DNA from: UBA8389 sp035719105
GTDB taxonomy: Bacteria > Bacteroidota > Bacteroidia > Bacteroidales > UBA1402
Assembly: GCA_035719105.1 (NCBI GenBank)
Contig: DASTGN010000008.1
Span: forward strand, 496,001-560,000
Reading direction: 5' to 3'
Length of the DNA stretch: 64,000 bases
Part shown: positions 17,801 to 26,720 of the stretch, piece by piece
Layout of the letters: every line of letters begins with the position of its first letter
How positions within the stretch are numbered: position 1 is the stretch's first letter
The notes under the pieces: model-generated
What the model saw: only the letters and a program-made list of their open reading frames with translations
Told to the model about the DNA's origin: nothing
Databases searched by the model: none
Translations under genes and position numbers: made by a program

Positions 17801-18967
17801 ATCTACCGTTCCAACGTGTATAATGCCTCGAGGATCTTCTGCGAAACATTTGATGTTCTTGAAAGGGCCATTCGAATTGACAGAAGACATGGGATACCGA
17901 ATCTGACGGAATTTGTTCAGATTTTTATGGTAATAGCAAACCCCAGCGTTCAAAGTACCCACCCAGACGCCATTGTCTTCGTCGATGTATATGGACGAGA
18001 TGTCGTTCATGATGTAGGTTCCGTAACCCACTTGAAGCGAAATAAAATGCGAGATGTTCCGGTTACCTTTGCCTATAACAAAAATGCCTTCCTGGCCGGT
18101 ACCCACCCACAAGTTTCCATCCTTGTCCAAAGCCATGGAAGTAAATACGCACACTTTGTTGGCATAACCTGGAAATAGATCGGTCCATTTGCGTTTGGCG
18201 GGTTCGTGGAAAAACACCCCACGGTCGTGCAAAACATACAGATTGCCGGCAGCATCTGGGCAGAGTATCAACCGGATGGAATTCATTTTTTTGCTGAAAG
18301 TGTTCAAATTGCGGCCCAACAAGTAATTATCCTGCGAAACCAATTTTCTGCTCGGGAAGTCCAATCCCTTCAAAACGCCAGAATCCGTCATAATCCAGAC
18401 TTTTTTACCCACTTTCAATACAGCCTGGATAAAGCCTTCCTGCATCCAATAACGACTGGCACCGTCCAAAATTCGAATGAGTTCCTTTTTGTTGACATCA
18501 TACAGAAAAAAGCTTTCACTGGCTGTTCGCAACCAATAATTTTTGTCGGAGTCTATAAAAACCATTCGAACGGTTTCGGTGAGTCCAAGTTTGCGAAAAA
18601 AGCCCTGCACATCGGTTAGATACGATTCCTGAACTGGATCGAAAATGGAAAGATTCTCATTGTTGGTGGAGAAAATGAGTCCCTCCTTGTTGGATTCGTA
18701 AAAAATACTGGCATTGGAGACCAAGTCAGACTGCAAGCTGGTCGGTTGGTGGAAAAGCTTGAAATTGACGCCGTCGTAGCGGTTCATAAACGCTTCGGTA
18801 CGGAACCACAGAAATCCGTCCGCATCCTTGTAGATGTTATAGACTTTGTTGTCTGACAAACCGTCAGAGACACTGAGGCTTCGGAACGAGTAAGTAGGTT
18901 CTGCCAGCAACAGAATGGGCAACAGCAAAAAAACAACCAACAACTTAAAGAATAGAGTTCGTGTCAT
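14846..18967 (-). CDS. Hybrid two-component system regulator (sensor kinase fused to AraC-type response regulator)
   Basis: The 1373-residue protein has a signal peptide or N-terminal anchor, a periplasmic two-bladed beta-propeller made of repeated Reg_prop motifs (for example DADGFLWFRT, DKDGNLWVGTGQEGIF, DSRGLLWFCTQDGL), a Y_Y_Y domain (about 725-798) and one membrane helix (about 800-822). The cytoplasmic part has HisKA with phospho-acceptor H865 (SHEFRTPL), an HATPase domain (NLLSNALKFTP, GSGIGLHL), a receiver domain with D1168 (SDLMMPR) and a C-terminal AraC HTH (about 1275-1363, VAYSVGFNNPKYFRKYF). Such proteins bind a specific oligosaccharide in the periplasm and activate their own PUL. 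It likely controls the adjoining lyase/FAS1/SusCD block. All key residues are present. Confidence 0.97.
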   Translation of the reverse strand: MTRTLFFKLLVVFLLLPILLLAEPTYSFRSLSVSDGLSDNKVYNIYKDADGFLWFRTEAFMNRYDGVNFKLFHQPTSLQSDLVSNASIFYESNKEGLIFSTNNENLSIFDPVQESYLTDVQGFFRKLGLTETVRMVFIDSDKNYWLRTASESFFLYDVNKKELIRILDGASRYWMQEGFIQAVLKVGKKVWIMTDSGVLKGLDFPSRKLVSQDNYLLGRNLNTFSKKMNSIRLILCPDAAGNLYVLHDRGVFFHEPAKRKWTDLFPGYANKVCVFTSMALDKDGNLWVGTGQEGIFVIGKGNRNISHFISLQVGYGTYIMNDISSIYIDEDNGVWVGTLNAGVCYYHKNLNKFRQIRYPMSSVNSNGPFKNIKCFAEDPRGIIHVGTVDGVYLFDPKTGNSSQLEAARLDKVGLNNVWIKMLCDSRGRIWMASFYFGLICDDRGKISIFRNEPSKPNSIPENQIRSIYIDSRNRFWVAPLNYGVGIFDPTTGRFDRLIDRYPEMQNHRHVASMCELPGGDILFLSTKGLFKFESKSGRLNFSDPELLRISRSLAQINNAYLDSRGLLWFCTQDGLCLYDQKHKITVFHTEDGLPNNCVQSIEEDKKGILWLGTSKGLSRLEVNNKEGKIACSFTNYSEYDGLQGLPFNFHAHLKAKDGTMYFGGSNGFNYFKPLEAYSGKKILNPVITGLNLFGKPVVQNREYNGRIILKNAIGKVQRIKLHYDENFLSLEFSALNYLEPGHTVYRYRLEGLDQDWVLLRSREGRATYTDLKPGSYTFRVIASTNGKDWDGREATVAIVIRPPFWASALARFFYLLLAIYLFYQLLEFFRRRNQKKLEEHRERERASQKEELDQMKFRFFTNISHEFRTPLTLILTPLENMVQHLGESVPLDIQSLKQQLASIHRNAQNLLSLVNQLLDFRKLEMAGVELRLNYGDMVDFTRLICAEFAELAKTKNIYLSFETLEKSIYMGFDKEKMQKILNNLLSNALKFTPSTGEVKVEMRKEPFGPANKEMLLITVEDSGEGISSADLPHIFERFYQSKRENEQYLGSGIGLHLVREYVDLHHGEVVAESEPGKGSSFTLYFPLDLLEVENMPTESVLEQPEAKPMVELEGPQDRRTILLVEDNSEFRQFLKEQLSRLYVIYEAPDGVAGMDFAVEHQPDLIVSDLMMPRRDGLEFCRMLKSDLRTSHIPFILLTARSAEDVKLTGYEVGADYYLTKPFNLDILLVRINSLIENQRNRQEYFRKTIEVEPSQITITSLDEKLMHRCIGLVEEHMENAEYSVDDLANDVGISRGHLYRKLLAITGKSPVEFIRILRLKRAAQLLHQSQLSVNEVAYSVGFNNPKYFRKYFKDEFGVSPSMFKDPDNQSAEN

Positions 18968-18986
18968 AGTTCTGATCCGGTTCTTA

Positions 18987-18994
18987 CAAATGTA
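18987..18994 (-). promoter_or_regulatory. Predicted -7 promoter box for the hybrid two-component gene
   Basis: TACATTTG on the minus strand is an exact TAnnTTTG match, 19 bases upstream of the ATG at 18967. The expected -33 position falls next to the terminator hairpin of the GH88 gene and shows no TTG, so strength is uncertain. Confidence 0.45.
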
Positions 18995-19007
18995 TTAAAA
19001 ATAATGC

Positions 19008-19038
19008 AAAAAGGCCGAATTTCACAACCCAGCCTTTT
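19008..19038 (-). terminator. Rho-independent terminator after the GH88 gene
   Basis: Read on the minus strand, AAAAGGC and GCCTTTTT form a stem around a 16-base loop and end in a run of five Ts. It lies between the GH88 stop (19077) and the start of the hybrid regulator, so it separates the two transcripts. Confidence 0.65.
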
Positions 19039-19076
19039 CTTTTATAACCTTACCTTTAAAGTATGAAAAAAAATGT

Positions 19077-20282
19077 TCAACGTACTTCCATATCCTTCAA
19101 ACGCATCAAAGCCTCAATGTAATAATAATCGGCATAAATGATCGAATAGTCGATTTCGTTTTCCTTCGGCTTATTTCCGGTGGAATGCAGTAAAAATGCC
19201 GTATTGATCGAGCCTGACCGATAAGGTTCCGAACTGAGGCTTATCAGCATTTTCTTTGCCGCTTTCCGATAGTTGTCAGCAACTGATTTATCTTTGACAT
19301 ATCCAGAAAGTTCAATTAGGGCTGAAGCGGTGATTGCTGAGGCAGAAGCATCTTTCGGAGCAGCCGGAATGGTTGGATCATTGAAATCCCAATACGGTAC
19401 ACCATCTGCCGGCAGACGAGACAAATATATATCGGCTACCTTTTGGACGAAATCCAGATACCTGGTATCCTTTGTTTCCCTGTATACCATTGTAAATCCA
19501 TAGATAGCCCATGCTTGGCCTCTTGCCCACATGGATTCGTCCGAATAACCCTGATGGGTCACACATTTGATGAAATGACCATCGAGGGTATCGTAAACAG
19601 CCACATGATAGGATGAATAATCCTTACGAAACTGGTACTGCATGGTCTTGTTTGCATGGGAGACAGCAATGTCGTACAAACGATGATCGTCGCCGTTGGC
19701 TGCTGCCCAGAATAGGAGTTCCAGGTTGATCATATTGTCCATGATGGTGTTGTGTGGCCAGCCATTGTTTGAAACTTCGCGAGGCCAGGACAAAAGCGTT
19801 CCTACTTTGGGATTGTAGAGTGTAGCCAGCGTTTCTGCAGCATCAAGCAATACTTTTTTATACGTGGTGTCGGCAGTCAGTCGATAAGCGTTACCAGCGC
19901 TGTTCATCAGCAAAAAACCAAGATCGTGGTCGTATGCTGGTGTTTTGGATAAAAAGGTCAGCGAAGAGGTGTAATTCTTGGCTTCTTTTAATATGATCGA
20001 ATCGTTGGTGTTTTCGAAATCGTACCATAGGATACCTGGCCAAAAACCAGAGCACCATTCGCTCTTATCCACTTTCCGGCAACTCCATACCGATGAATCA
20101 GGCGCAATATTACGTGGCATCATGGAATAATCCATGGGCTTGAGCGATGTCAAGGTCCGATTTACTTGTGCTGCGCAATATTGGAGTGCCTTGTCGGTTT
20201 TGAAACCGGCATCGGCACTTTTGCAACCAACTAACACCAGTGTGATTAAAGGAAGCAGCAGGAGGTATTTGACGGATGGCAT
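19077..20282 (-). CDS. GH88 unsaturated glucuronyl/galacturonyl hydrolase, lipoprotein
   Basis: The 401-residue lipoprotein (LVLVGC, Cys20) is an (alpha/alpha)6-barrel enzyme of family GH88. The two catalytic aspartates of the family appear as YDHDLGF (D120) and MDNMINLELL (D182). Also typical are WCSGFWPGILWY near residue 80 and DESMWARGQAWAIYGF. GH88 enzymes hydrate the 4,5-unsaturated uronic acid left at the non-reducing end by a polysaccharide lyase, so the gene complements the lyases nearby. No acidic export motif follows the cysteine, which suggests anchoring on the periplasmic side. It is transcribed divergently from the second FAS1 copy, and a terminator separates it from the hybrid regulator downstream. 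Confidence 0.94.
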   Translation of the reverse strand: MPSVKYLLLLPLITLVLVGCKSADAGFKTDKALQYCAAQVNRTLTSLKPMDYSMMPRNIAPDSSVWSCRKVDKSEWCSGFWPGILWYDFENTNDSIILKEAKNYTSSLTFLSKTPAYDHDLGFLLMNSAGNAYRLTADTTYKKVLLDAAETLATLYNPKVGTLLSWPREVSNNGWPHNTIMDNMINLELLFWAAANGDDHRLYDIAVSHANKTMQYQFRKDYSSYHVAVYDTLDGHFIKCVTHQGYSDESMWARGQAWAIYGFTMVYRETKDTRYLDFVQKVADIYLSRLPADGVPYWDFNDPTIPAAPKDASASAITASALIELSGYVKDKSVADNYRKAAKKMLISLSSEPYRSGSINTAFLLHSTGNKPKENEIDYSIIYADYYYIEALMRLKDMEVR

Positions 20283-20332
20283 GGAATGTATTTTATCGTT
20301 TTACAATAACATATACGGACATCCCCAAGGAT

Positions 20333-20378
20333 ATCCCCATTCAAATCCTGTTTTTTTTAGTTGAAGTGGGGATTTTTG
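20333..20378 (+). terminator. Terminator-like hairpin with T-run upstream of the FAS1 gene
   Basis: ATCCCCATTCAA pairs with TTGAAGTGGGGAT (one bulged base, 16-base loop), and the plus-strand right arm runs directly into TTTTT. That is a classical intrinsic terminator, but no plus-strand gene lies upstream, because the region is shared by divergent promoters. It could be a leader attenuator for the FAS1 gene or a leftover of an earlier gene. Confidence 0.5.
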
Positions 20379-20450
20379 TATTGTCGTTTGTATATTATAG
20401 GTATAAACACCATATTGCACATTAATCCGGAAGCGTAGTTTTCACATCGA

Positions 20451-22433
20451 ATGAAGAAAATAGGTCCCTTTCACATATCGGCAATTCTTTTGCCATTACT
20501 TTGTCTAGTAGCAAGTTGCATTGAGTCAGAAAAACTTGTGGACAATTACAAGACATTTACCGGACAAACCATCAAGGATTTTCTGGATAGCGACACCGCC
20601 TACTCAAAATTCGAGGCCGCTTTGGAGCGTGCGGATGCCTTGCCATTGATGGCATCCTACGGCAAATATACCTGCTTCGTACCCAATAACAAAGCAGTAG
20701 ATGACTATGTGGCAACACATGGTTATGCTTCGTTCGAAACGTTTCTGGATTCCGTCAAGGCTGTTAGACAGATGGTTTTCTACCACCTTATCGATGGTGA
20801 ATCCAACAAAGTAGGCACGTATCTCACCACCGGTTTTGTGTCGGGTTCGATCGAGACTAAAAATATGATTGGAAGATACCTTTATACCACGCTTTCAACC
20901 GATGGAGCTTCTTGGCTCATTAACAACAACTCCAGGGTATTATCCGGTAACAACCTCATGGTGAATGGTGTGGTTCATTTGGTGGATAAGGTGGTTGAAG
21001 GTAATGATGACGTTTTGCCCGACTTTATCGAAAAAGATGGGCGATTCACCTTGTACGATCAAGCTCTGCGTATGACTGGACTCCGGGATTCTTTACTTAA
21101 GGTCGAGGACGAAACCTATGTCAAACTCCTCACTAATAATCCGCCCAAGAAATATTACGGCTACACGGCATTGCTGGAATCCGATTCCGTGCTGGCGCTG
21201 AACGGCATCCGAAATTTGTCGGACATGCGCGCCTACGCAGCTCTCAAATACCCCGAAGGAGTCGGAATGGACGACAAAAATCCAAACAGTAGCTTGAACC
21301 GTTTCGTCGCCTACCACCTGCTTCCTGTTAAAGTTACTACCAGTCAAATTTGCCCGACGCGGGAATATACTGTGACCCAGACCTTTGAAAAAGAAGATTG
21401 GCAGCGCGAAAACTATCGAGACGGCAAGTTCAGCCTGGAAAACTATTTATTCCCCATGGCCTCCAATACGATTCTACAGGTGCAACAATTCAAATGGCGG
21501 GATAAGTTGGCGCAGAAACCTGTGTTTAACGACAAGCGAAACGTTTTCGATGCTAAATACACCAATATGGCCGAAGAGGAACCTGACGCTGTCACGCTGG
21601 ATCTGGAAAAAAGCAACATGGATTGTTTGAACGGAGTCGTTCATGCGCTCACCGGTATGCTGTATTACGACGAATCCCTCTATCACAAGCGCATCCGCAT
21701 GGACTTTACCACCTTTTTCCCTGAAATGTGGAATAACAACCTGCTTCGCCGTGGCATTAATTTCCGCCTACCGCTAGGTTATTGTAGCAACATCACCTTT
21801 GACAAAAAGGAAGACGTCTATCTGATATACGACAACGTCAATCCGCACAGCTTTATGTGGAGCGACTTCTTTACCATGTTCGGACGCTGCAATGTGACCG
21901 TCAAGATTGGACCGATTCCGTCCGGAAGCTACGAGGTCAGGGTAGGTTATCGCGTTCGTGAAGCCGATTACGGCATCGTGCAATACTATCTGGATGGTGA
22001 GCCCTGTGGCATCCCCCTCGACCAACGGCTCAGCGCCAAGGTTGATGCTTCCATTGGTTGGAACCAGGTTTGGTGGTGGCGTTACGGGGGAGGAGACGAA
22101 GATCCGTACTTGGGTACTTCATGGATTTCTGGAAATGAAAGCGAGGACGATTACTTCGGTTTCGAAAACGACAAGAGCATGCACAACCGCGGCTATATGA
22201 AAGCCCCGGACAGCTTTACCAGCAAGGAACTAGCCAATTTGAACTACAATGCCGTACACGTGGGAAGCGCTCGCAACGACCCCCAGGGCCTCCGTCGTGT
22301 GCTCAAGATGGTGACCTGGAACAAGACCGAAACACATACGCTCCGTATCTCAGCGCTGATGAACAAGCAGTTCATGCTGGATTTCATTGAGTTCATGCCT
22401 AAGGATTTGATTGAGTACGAAGATACACACTAA
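20451..22433 (+). CDS. Lipoprotein with two FAS1 domains, close copy of the 6634-8622 gene
   Basis: The 660-residue protein has a lipobox (LVASC, Cys23), two FAS1 domains (about 35-200 and 205-415) and the same C-terminal beta-rich region (about 430-650, ending FMLDFIEFMPKDL) as the FAS1 lipoprotein in the SusCD operon. The two copies share runs such as VDNYKTFTGQTIKDFLDSD and MASYGKYTCFVP and have nearly equal length. No SusC or SusD lies beside this copy. It is divergent from GH88, and its stop codon directly abuts the stop of the minus-strand giant T9SS gene. Probably a surface glycan-binding or adhesion protein tuned to a related ligand; ligand unknown. Confidence 0.85.
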   Translation: MKKIGPFHISAILLPLLCLVASCIESEKLVDNYKTFTGQTIKDFLDSDTAYSKFEAALERADALPLMASYGKYTCFVPNNKAVDDYVATHGYASFETFLDSVKAVRQMVFYHLIDGESNKVGTYLTTGFVSGSIETKNMIGRYLYTTLSTDGASWLINNNSRVLSGNNLMVNGVVHLVDKVVEGNDDVLPDFIEKDGRFTLYDQALRMTGLRDSLLKVEDETYVKLLTNNPPKKYYGYTALLESDSVLALNGIRNLSDMRAYAALKYPEGVGMDDKNPNSSLNRFVAYHLLPVKVTTSQICPTREYTVTQTFEKEDWQRENYRDGKFSLENYLFPMASNTILQVQQFKWRDKLAQKPVFNDKRNVFDAKYTNMAEEEPDAVTLDLEKSNMDCLNGVVHALTGMLYYDESLYHKRIRMDFTTFFPEMWNNNLLRRGINFRLPLGYCSNITFDKKEDVYLIYDNVNPHSFMWSDFFTMFGRCNVTVKIGPIPSGSYEVRVGYRVREADYGIVQYYLDGEPCGIPLDQRLSAKVDASIGWNQVWWWRYGGGDEDPYLGTSWISGNESEDDYFGFENDKSMHNRGYMKAPDSFTSKELANLNYNAVHVGSARNDPQGLRRVLKMVTWNKTETHTLRISALMNKQFMLDFIEFMPKDLIEYEDTH

Positions 22434-25400
22434 TCAATGCTTCCGAATTTTTTCGACCACCGTCCGTGAATTTGTTTTGAGCATCAGGATGTAATTTCCT
22501 TTCGGAAGCATACTCAAATCCAGTAGCTGCGAGGTAGGTTCCAATGTTTTTTCAAACAACACTCTGCCAAGCAAGTCCGACACTTTTACCCAGACATGTT
22601 CGTTACTGGTTTCAGGCAGTACAAATCGAAGTTCATCGTTGAATGGATTCGGATATACGCAGACTTGATTCATTGAAGGCGAATGCACATTGGAAACGAA
22701 TCCGTTCAAGGATACGTTGTCATAGGTCGTGGTCACATAGGAGGTGGTACGGGAACAAACCGCCATGCCCACTTGAATACTGTCTGTCATATTGACCAAA
22801 TTGGAGCCTACCAAGGTCCAGACAGCATTGTCAAGCGACATATATCCGTTAAACGTATTGCCAATGCGTTCCAACTTGAACCAGATCGGTATGGTATTGC
22901 CATTGGTCGTTGTCTCGTTGGCTGCCGGATACGTCATTCCACCTCCCGTAGAGGATCTTAAAGGAAAACGAATTTCCTTTGCTCTATAATCGATGGTGAG
23001 AAAAACACATTTAGCGTTCGAAGCCGTTGATTCACGCATGACCAAACCAACTTTGTCCACTCCAGACCCACTCAATATACGAGAAGCCAATCTGGCGACA
23101 AACGTACCATTACCAGTCAATCGCTTATAAACGAAATGAAAGCTGTCGTTGTTCGATCCAATGTCACTCCCCGCCCCATTCAGCGTAAAAGATTCGGGAA
23201 AAGGCACATAGGTCGAATAACCTCTGGTGATGATTCCGCCGGTCGGAAAAACATCGGTCACAATCCATGGCGCAGGTGGCAAATTCATCACAGTTATCTT
23301 CAATGTAGTGGCAGTACTGGAACCACCTGCGTTTACTGCCTTCAACGTTACCGAGTAAGTTCCTGTTGCAGAAGTTGTACCGGAAATTTCTCCGGTTGAA
23401 CTGTCCAGTGTCAATCCACTGGGCAGACCTGATGCTGTGAAAGAAACAGGTGCATAGGAAGCTATGATGAAATAGGAGAAAGGTGATCCGGAAATTGCTA
23501 TTTTGCTTAGTTCGCTGATGATTTCCGGTACCGGTGGATTGACAACCGATATTCGCAGTGTTTTTTGGACTGAACCGGCCGCGTTTATTGCCTTCAATGT
23601 AATAATAAAAACGCCGGTAGAAGTGAATTTACCTGTAAAGAGCCCGTTGGAACCGTTCATGGTAAATCCGCCCGGAAGTCCGGTTGCTTCGAAACGAATC
23701 GGATTGTTAGACGCATCGATCTTAAACCCATAAGGAACACCAATATAAGCAGTCGAAGAGGCTGGACTGGTGATCGTGGGCACTTGGGCAGCTGTTACTG
23801 TAAGGACAAGGGTCGCATGAGTAGTGCCTGCAGCATTCGTAGCGGATAGGTCGATCGAATAGGTTCCCGATGTAGTCAATACTCCCGACAAGACTCCATT
23901 CAATGTATTGATTTGCAGGCTGTCCGGCAATCCGGTAGCCTGGTATGACGTTGGATTGTACAAACAAGCTGTGGTATAGCTGAAAAACGAACCCTCCTCG
24001 ACAGAAGCCGTCAAAGCACTGGTAAAGATAGGTCTCTCATTGACATATGCACTCACTGGAATCTCAGGAGAATCAGTGCTTTCACCAAATTCATTCACTG
24101 CAGAAACCACATAATAGCAGTTTGAGGCAGAACTGTTGTCTGTATAAGTGGTCGAAGTTAGGCCAGTGGCAATCGGGGAATAGGGACCTCCATGGGTCTG
24201 CGAACGCTTCAGCACGTACGAAATCGCACCAGAAGCATCATTCCAACACAACGTAACCCGAGGCAAGGACTGACTAGCGATGTAAAGCAACACTGGTGGC
24301 ACAGGCAAGGCCAGCGAATCCTCCGTACTGTTCAAACAGAACACTTTGGAGGTGCGTGGAAATAGTGTGAACAAGGTATCAGATACCGTCATCCTGGAAA
24401 TCAATTCCGTAGCAGATTGATAACCACGTGGCATTCGTATGTTGCCAGATTGTGTGGCACTCATATTGATTCCAAAAAAGTATTTGCCGAATCGAAAGGT
24501 ATAGCAATCGGCCTTTCCGAGTATCGCCGTATTTGACATGGACTCTGATATGGAAATCGGTAAAAGTTCACCTGAATATGCATGTACGGGATTATCAGGA
24601 AGATAGGTTTGCACCATGTTGTCGACTGTGGTCGAACGCACCTTGTAAGTACCACTGTTTCGAAATTGAGGCGTGGTCTCCAAAACCCCGTATTGATCGT
24701 AATTTGGCGTGCTGAAGTGGAAACGAGCCAGCGAATTGATTCCATTGTTCGCCTGCCAGTAAGAACTGATCCATAATCGGTCATCACCCTGTTTCAGCGC
24801 CACGATGGCATTTTCTTCGTCTGCCCAGACAAAATCTGGTTGACCATTGGTCATTGGAAGTTTGGCCGCACTACCGGTCGCATTCATGACAGACGTATAA
24901 TCTTCAAAAACATCAAGATTGGCGAAAAAGGTGCCTGTAAGGCCACTCAACGATTCAAAGTACTGCTTGTCATCCAGCATTTGTTTGGCATAGGCAATCA
25001 AGTCGGGATCATGAGTGGAAGCGGCGCAGTACATTCCACCGAAATCCGCACTTCTGTCACCATAAGCAATCTGATTCGCAAAGTTCCCATCACACTCACT
25101 TCCGCCACGCCATGCCAACAGGCCAATGCCCTCCATGGCCCAGTAATACGCTGAATTCTTCACTTGAACTGCCGGCCGTCGAAAGTTGATACGAGCTTTC
25201 ACCATCTTGATGGCTTGTTGTCTGAACTCCTCATTACCTGTCAAGCGGTAGAATCGGGCCGCAAACGGTGACATTTCTCCATAATTAGTTCCAACATAGC
25301 CAAATTCTCTGGACAAACCTTTATTGGTCACTTGATAATAATTCGTACCATAGGGTTTACTGCTCCCTCCCAAAGGCAAATCGCTTCCCAACCAGGGACT

Positions 25401-26630
25401 TATTCCGACTGCTTCTTTCAGGTAGCGTTGCGCTTCAGCTTCAGAAAGGGCACGGGCATCACCCAATGCGAGCAATCCCTTGTTGGCACAATATATGGAC
25501 TGGTCTGCCCAACACGTCTGATTGGTGATGGTTCTCCGATTCATTCGTCCATAATCCCGACTGGCCAGAAGCATTTCACTCCAGGCTTCCCGGCGGGTCT
25601 TCATGCCTGTTTTGTAAGGAATGGTAACGTCCAACCAATTCTGTAATTGATCCTTTAACAAACAAATGGCATAGCCTAAATGGCCATAACGACCACCCCA
25701 ACCTTCATTTCCACCATCAACAACGGAGTTTTTGTTGTCATAGAAATCATTGGTATAAGAATCGATAAGCGCAACCACTTTCAAGACAACTGCCGCATTG
25801 TTGAAACCAACCAGTTTCGGAACGGAATAAGATCGGGCTAGATACTCTACATCCTCGGTCGTAAAATTTTTGACACTTACCGTCGCGGCCAATCGGTTGT
25901 TGATTCTGTTATTGATTAAATTGTAATAACTACCGCCCGAACTCAAGACAGACTCTGACGCAAGCAAAGGCGTGCCTGCAGAAGGGGCACTGCCGTTTAC
26001 TTCGTCGTAAACGTTCAGCATGGCTTCGTCATGGGTAAATGCCTTGTAAATACCCCTGGAAGGAGCATCCATCAAAAACTGATAATTGCCTGATGGTGCA
26101 ACTCCTGATCCCAAACCATAAATTCGGCCGGTAGAAACAATCTTTAGGGTCAAAGATGTCTTGCCCTTAGTCATCCACAAGGGAAGCATGGTGGTAGAGT
26201 AAAAAAAGCGGCCTGGCAACGGCGGCTTGCCACCATCGAGGCTTAAGGCTGTATAATCCGATTCGTGGCGACCTGAAGTCGAATAATTCACTCCGTTCAG
26301 AAAAACATACAGATACAATCGCCCCATATCCGACGCATAGGTCGATTCATCCTCTCCCCAAAACTTGACTGACACATAATTACGCTTCAAGGGATCGACC
26401 GTCATGGTGAAGCTCATGTCTCCACCATTGATTCCTACGGAGCTTAATGGCAGACATTGTCGGGCTGATTGACTCAAAGCACCGGAAATGACTTGCGTGC
26501 TGTTTGAGACGAAGGCATGTCCTGTTTCGGAGGAGATATTTCCAAATACGATGACATCGAGTGTTTTTGATTGCACCTGACCAAATTCAAGAACAAGTAG
26601 AAAAAGCAATACAATCTTTTTAACAATCAT
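22434..26630 (-). CDS. Giant T9SS-secreted protein with helical N-terminal region, FN3 and Ig-like domains
   Basis: The 1398-residue protein has a signal peptide (1-21). The N-terminal 760 residues start with a beta-rich segment and then become largely helical (NEGWGGRYGHLGYAICLLKD, TNYGEMSPFAARFYRLTGNE, YYWAMEGIGLLAWRGG), which resembles the alpha/alpha-toroid of many polysaccharide lyases, but I cannot name a family. Then come one FN3-like domain (about 770-860), three putative-Ig (He_PIG-like) repeats with the refrain ATGLP/ASGLP..G..SG (about 870-1140), a jelly-roll region (about 1145-1310) and a T9SS sorting domain (about 1325-1398, VCVYPNPFNDEL, LPKGNYILMLKT). Likely a surface polysaccharide-degrading enzyme; activity unproven. 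Confidence 0.78.
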   Translation of the reverse strand: MIVKKIVLLFLLVLEFGQVQSKTLDVIVFGNISSETGHAFVSNSTQVISGALSQSARQCLPLSSVGINGGDMSFTMTVDPLKRNYVSVKFWGEDESTYASDMGRLYLYVFLNGVNYSTSGRHESDYTALSLDGGKPPLPGRFFYSTTMLPLWMTKGKTSLTLKIVSTGRIYGLGSGVAPSGNYQFLMDAPSRGIYKAFTHDEAMLNVYDEVNGSAPSAGTPLLASESVLSSGGSYYNLINNRINNRLAATVSVKNFTTEDVEYLARSYSVPKLVGFNNAAVVLKVVALIDSYTNDFYDNKNSVVDGGNEGWGGRYGHLGYAICLLKDQLQNWLDVTIPYKTGMKTRREAWSEMLLASRDYGRMNRRTITNQTCWADQSIYCANKGLLALGDARALSEAEAQRYLKEAVGISPWLGSDLPLGGSSKPYGTNYYQVTNKGLSREFGYVGTNYGEMSPFAARFYRLTGNEEFRQQAIKMVKARINFRRPAVQVKNSAYYWAMEGIGLLAWRGGSECDGNFANQIAYGDRSADFGGMYCAASTHDPDLIAYAKQMLDDKQYFESLSGLTGTFFANLDVFEDYTSVMNATGSAAKLPMTNGQPDFVWADEENAIVALKQGDDRLWISSYWQANNGINSLARFHFSTPNYDQYGVLETTPQFRNSGTYKVRSTTVDNMVQTYLPDNPVHAYSGELLPISISESMSNTAILGKADCYTFRFGKYFFGINMSATQSGNIRMPRGYQSATELISRMTVSDTLFTLFPRTSKVFCLNSTEDSLALPVPPVLLYIASQSLPRVTLCWNDASGAISYVLKRSQTHGGPYSPIATGLTSTTYTDNSSASNCYYVVSAVNEFGESTDSPEIPVSAYVNERPIFTSALTASVEEGSFFSYTTACLYNPTSYQATGLPDSLQINTLNGVLSGVLTTSGTYSIDLSATNAAGTTHATLVLTVTAAQVPTITSPASSTAYIGVPYGFKIDASNNPIRFEATGLPGGFTMNGSNGLFTGKFTSTGVFIITLKAINAAGSVQKTLRISVVNPPVPEIISELSKIAISGSPFSYFIIASYAPVSFTASGLPSGLTLDSSTGEISGTTSATGTYSVTLKAVNAGGSSTATTLKITVMNLPPAPWIVTDVFPTGGIITRGYSTYVPFPESFTLNGAGSDIGSNNDSFHFVYKRLTGNGTFVARLASRILSGSGVDKVGLVMRESTASNAKCVFLTIDYRAKEIRFPLRSSTGGGMTYPAANETTTNGNTIPIWFKLERIGNTFNGYMSLDNAVWTLVGSNLVNMTDSIQVGMAVCSRTTSYVTTTYDNVSLNGFVSNVHSPSMNQVCVYPNPFNDELRFVLPETSNEHVWVKVSDLLGRVLFEKTLEPTSQLLDLSMLPKGNYILMLKTNSRTVVEKIRKH

Positions 26631-26650
26631 CTTGTCAATTATAATAATTA

Positions 26651-26680
26651 TTGTCCCATTCGAAGCAAACGAATGGGCAA
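26651..26680 (-). terminator. Strong hairpin between the sugar permease and the giant T9SS gene
   Basis: CCCATTCG and CGAATGGG form a perfect 8-base stem with a 7-base loop; with one bulged T it extends by TTG/CAA. In the minus direction it follows the permease stop (26721) and precedes an A/T-rich stretch and the next ATG (26630). It lacks a clean T-run, so it may terminate partly or stabilise the upstream mRNA. Confidence 0.5.
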
Positions 26681-26720
26681 CCAGCCTGGAGAAATCACTC
26701 CTGTTTGTCGTTCTTTCACA

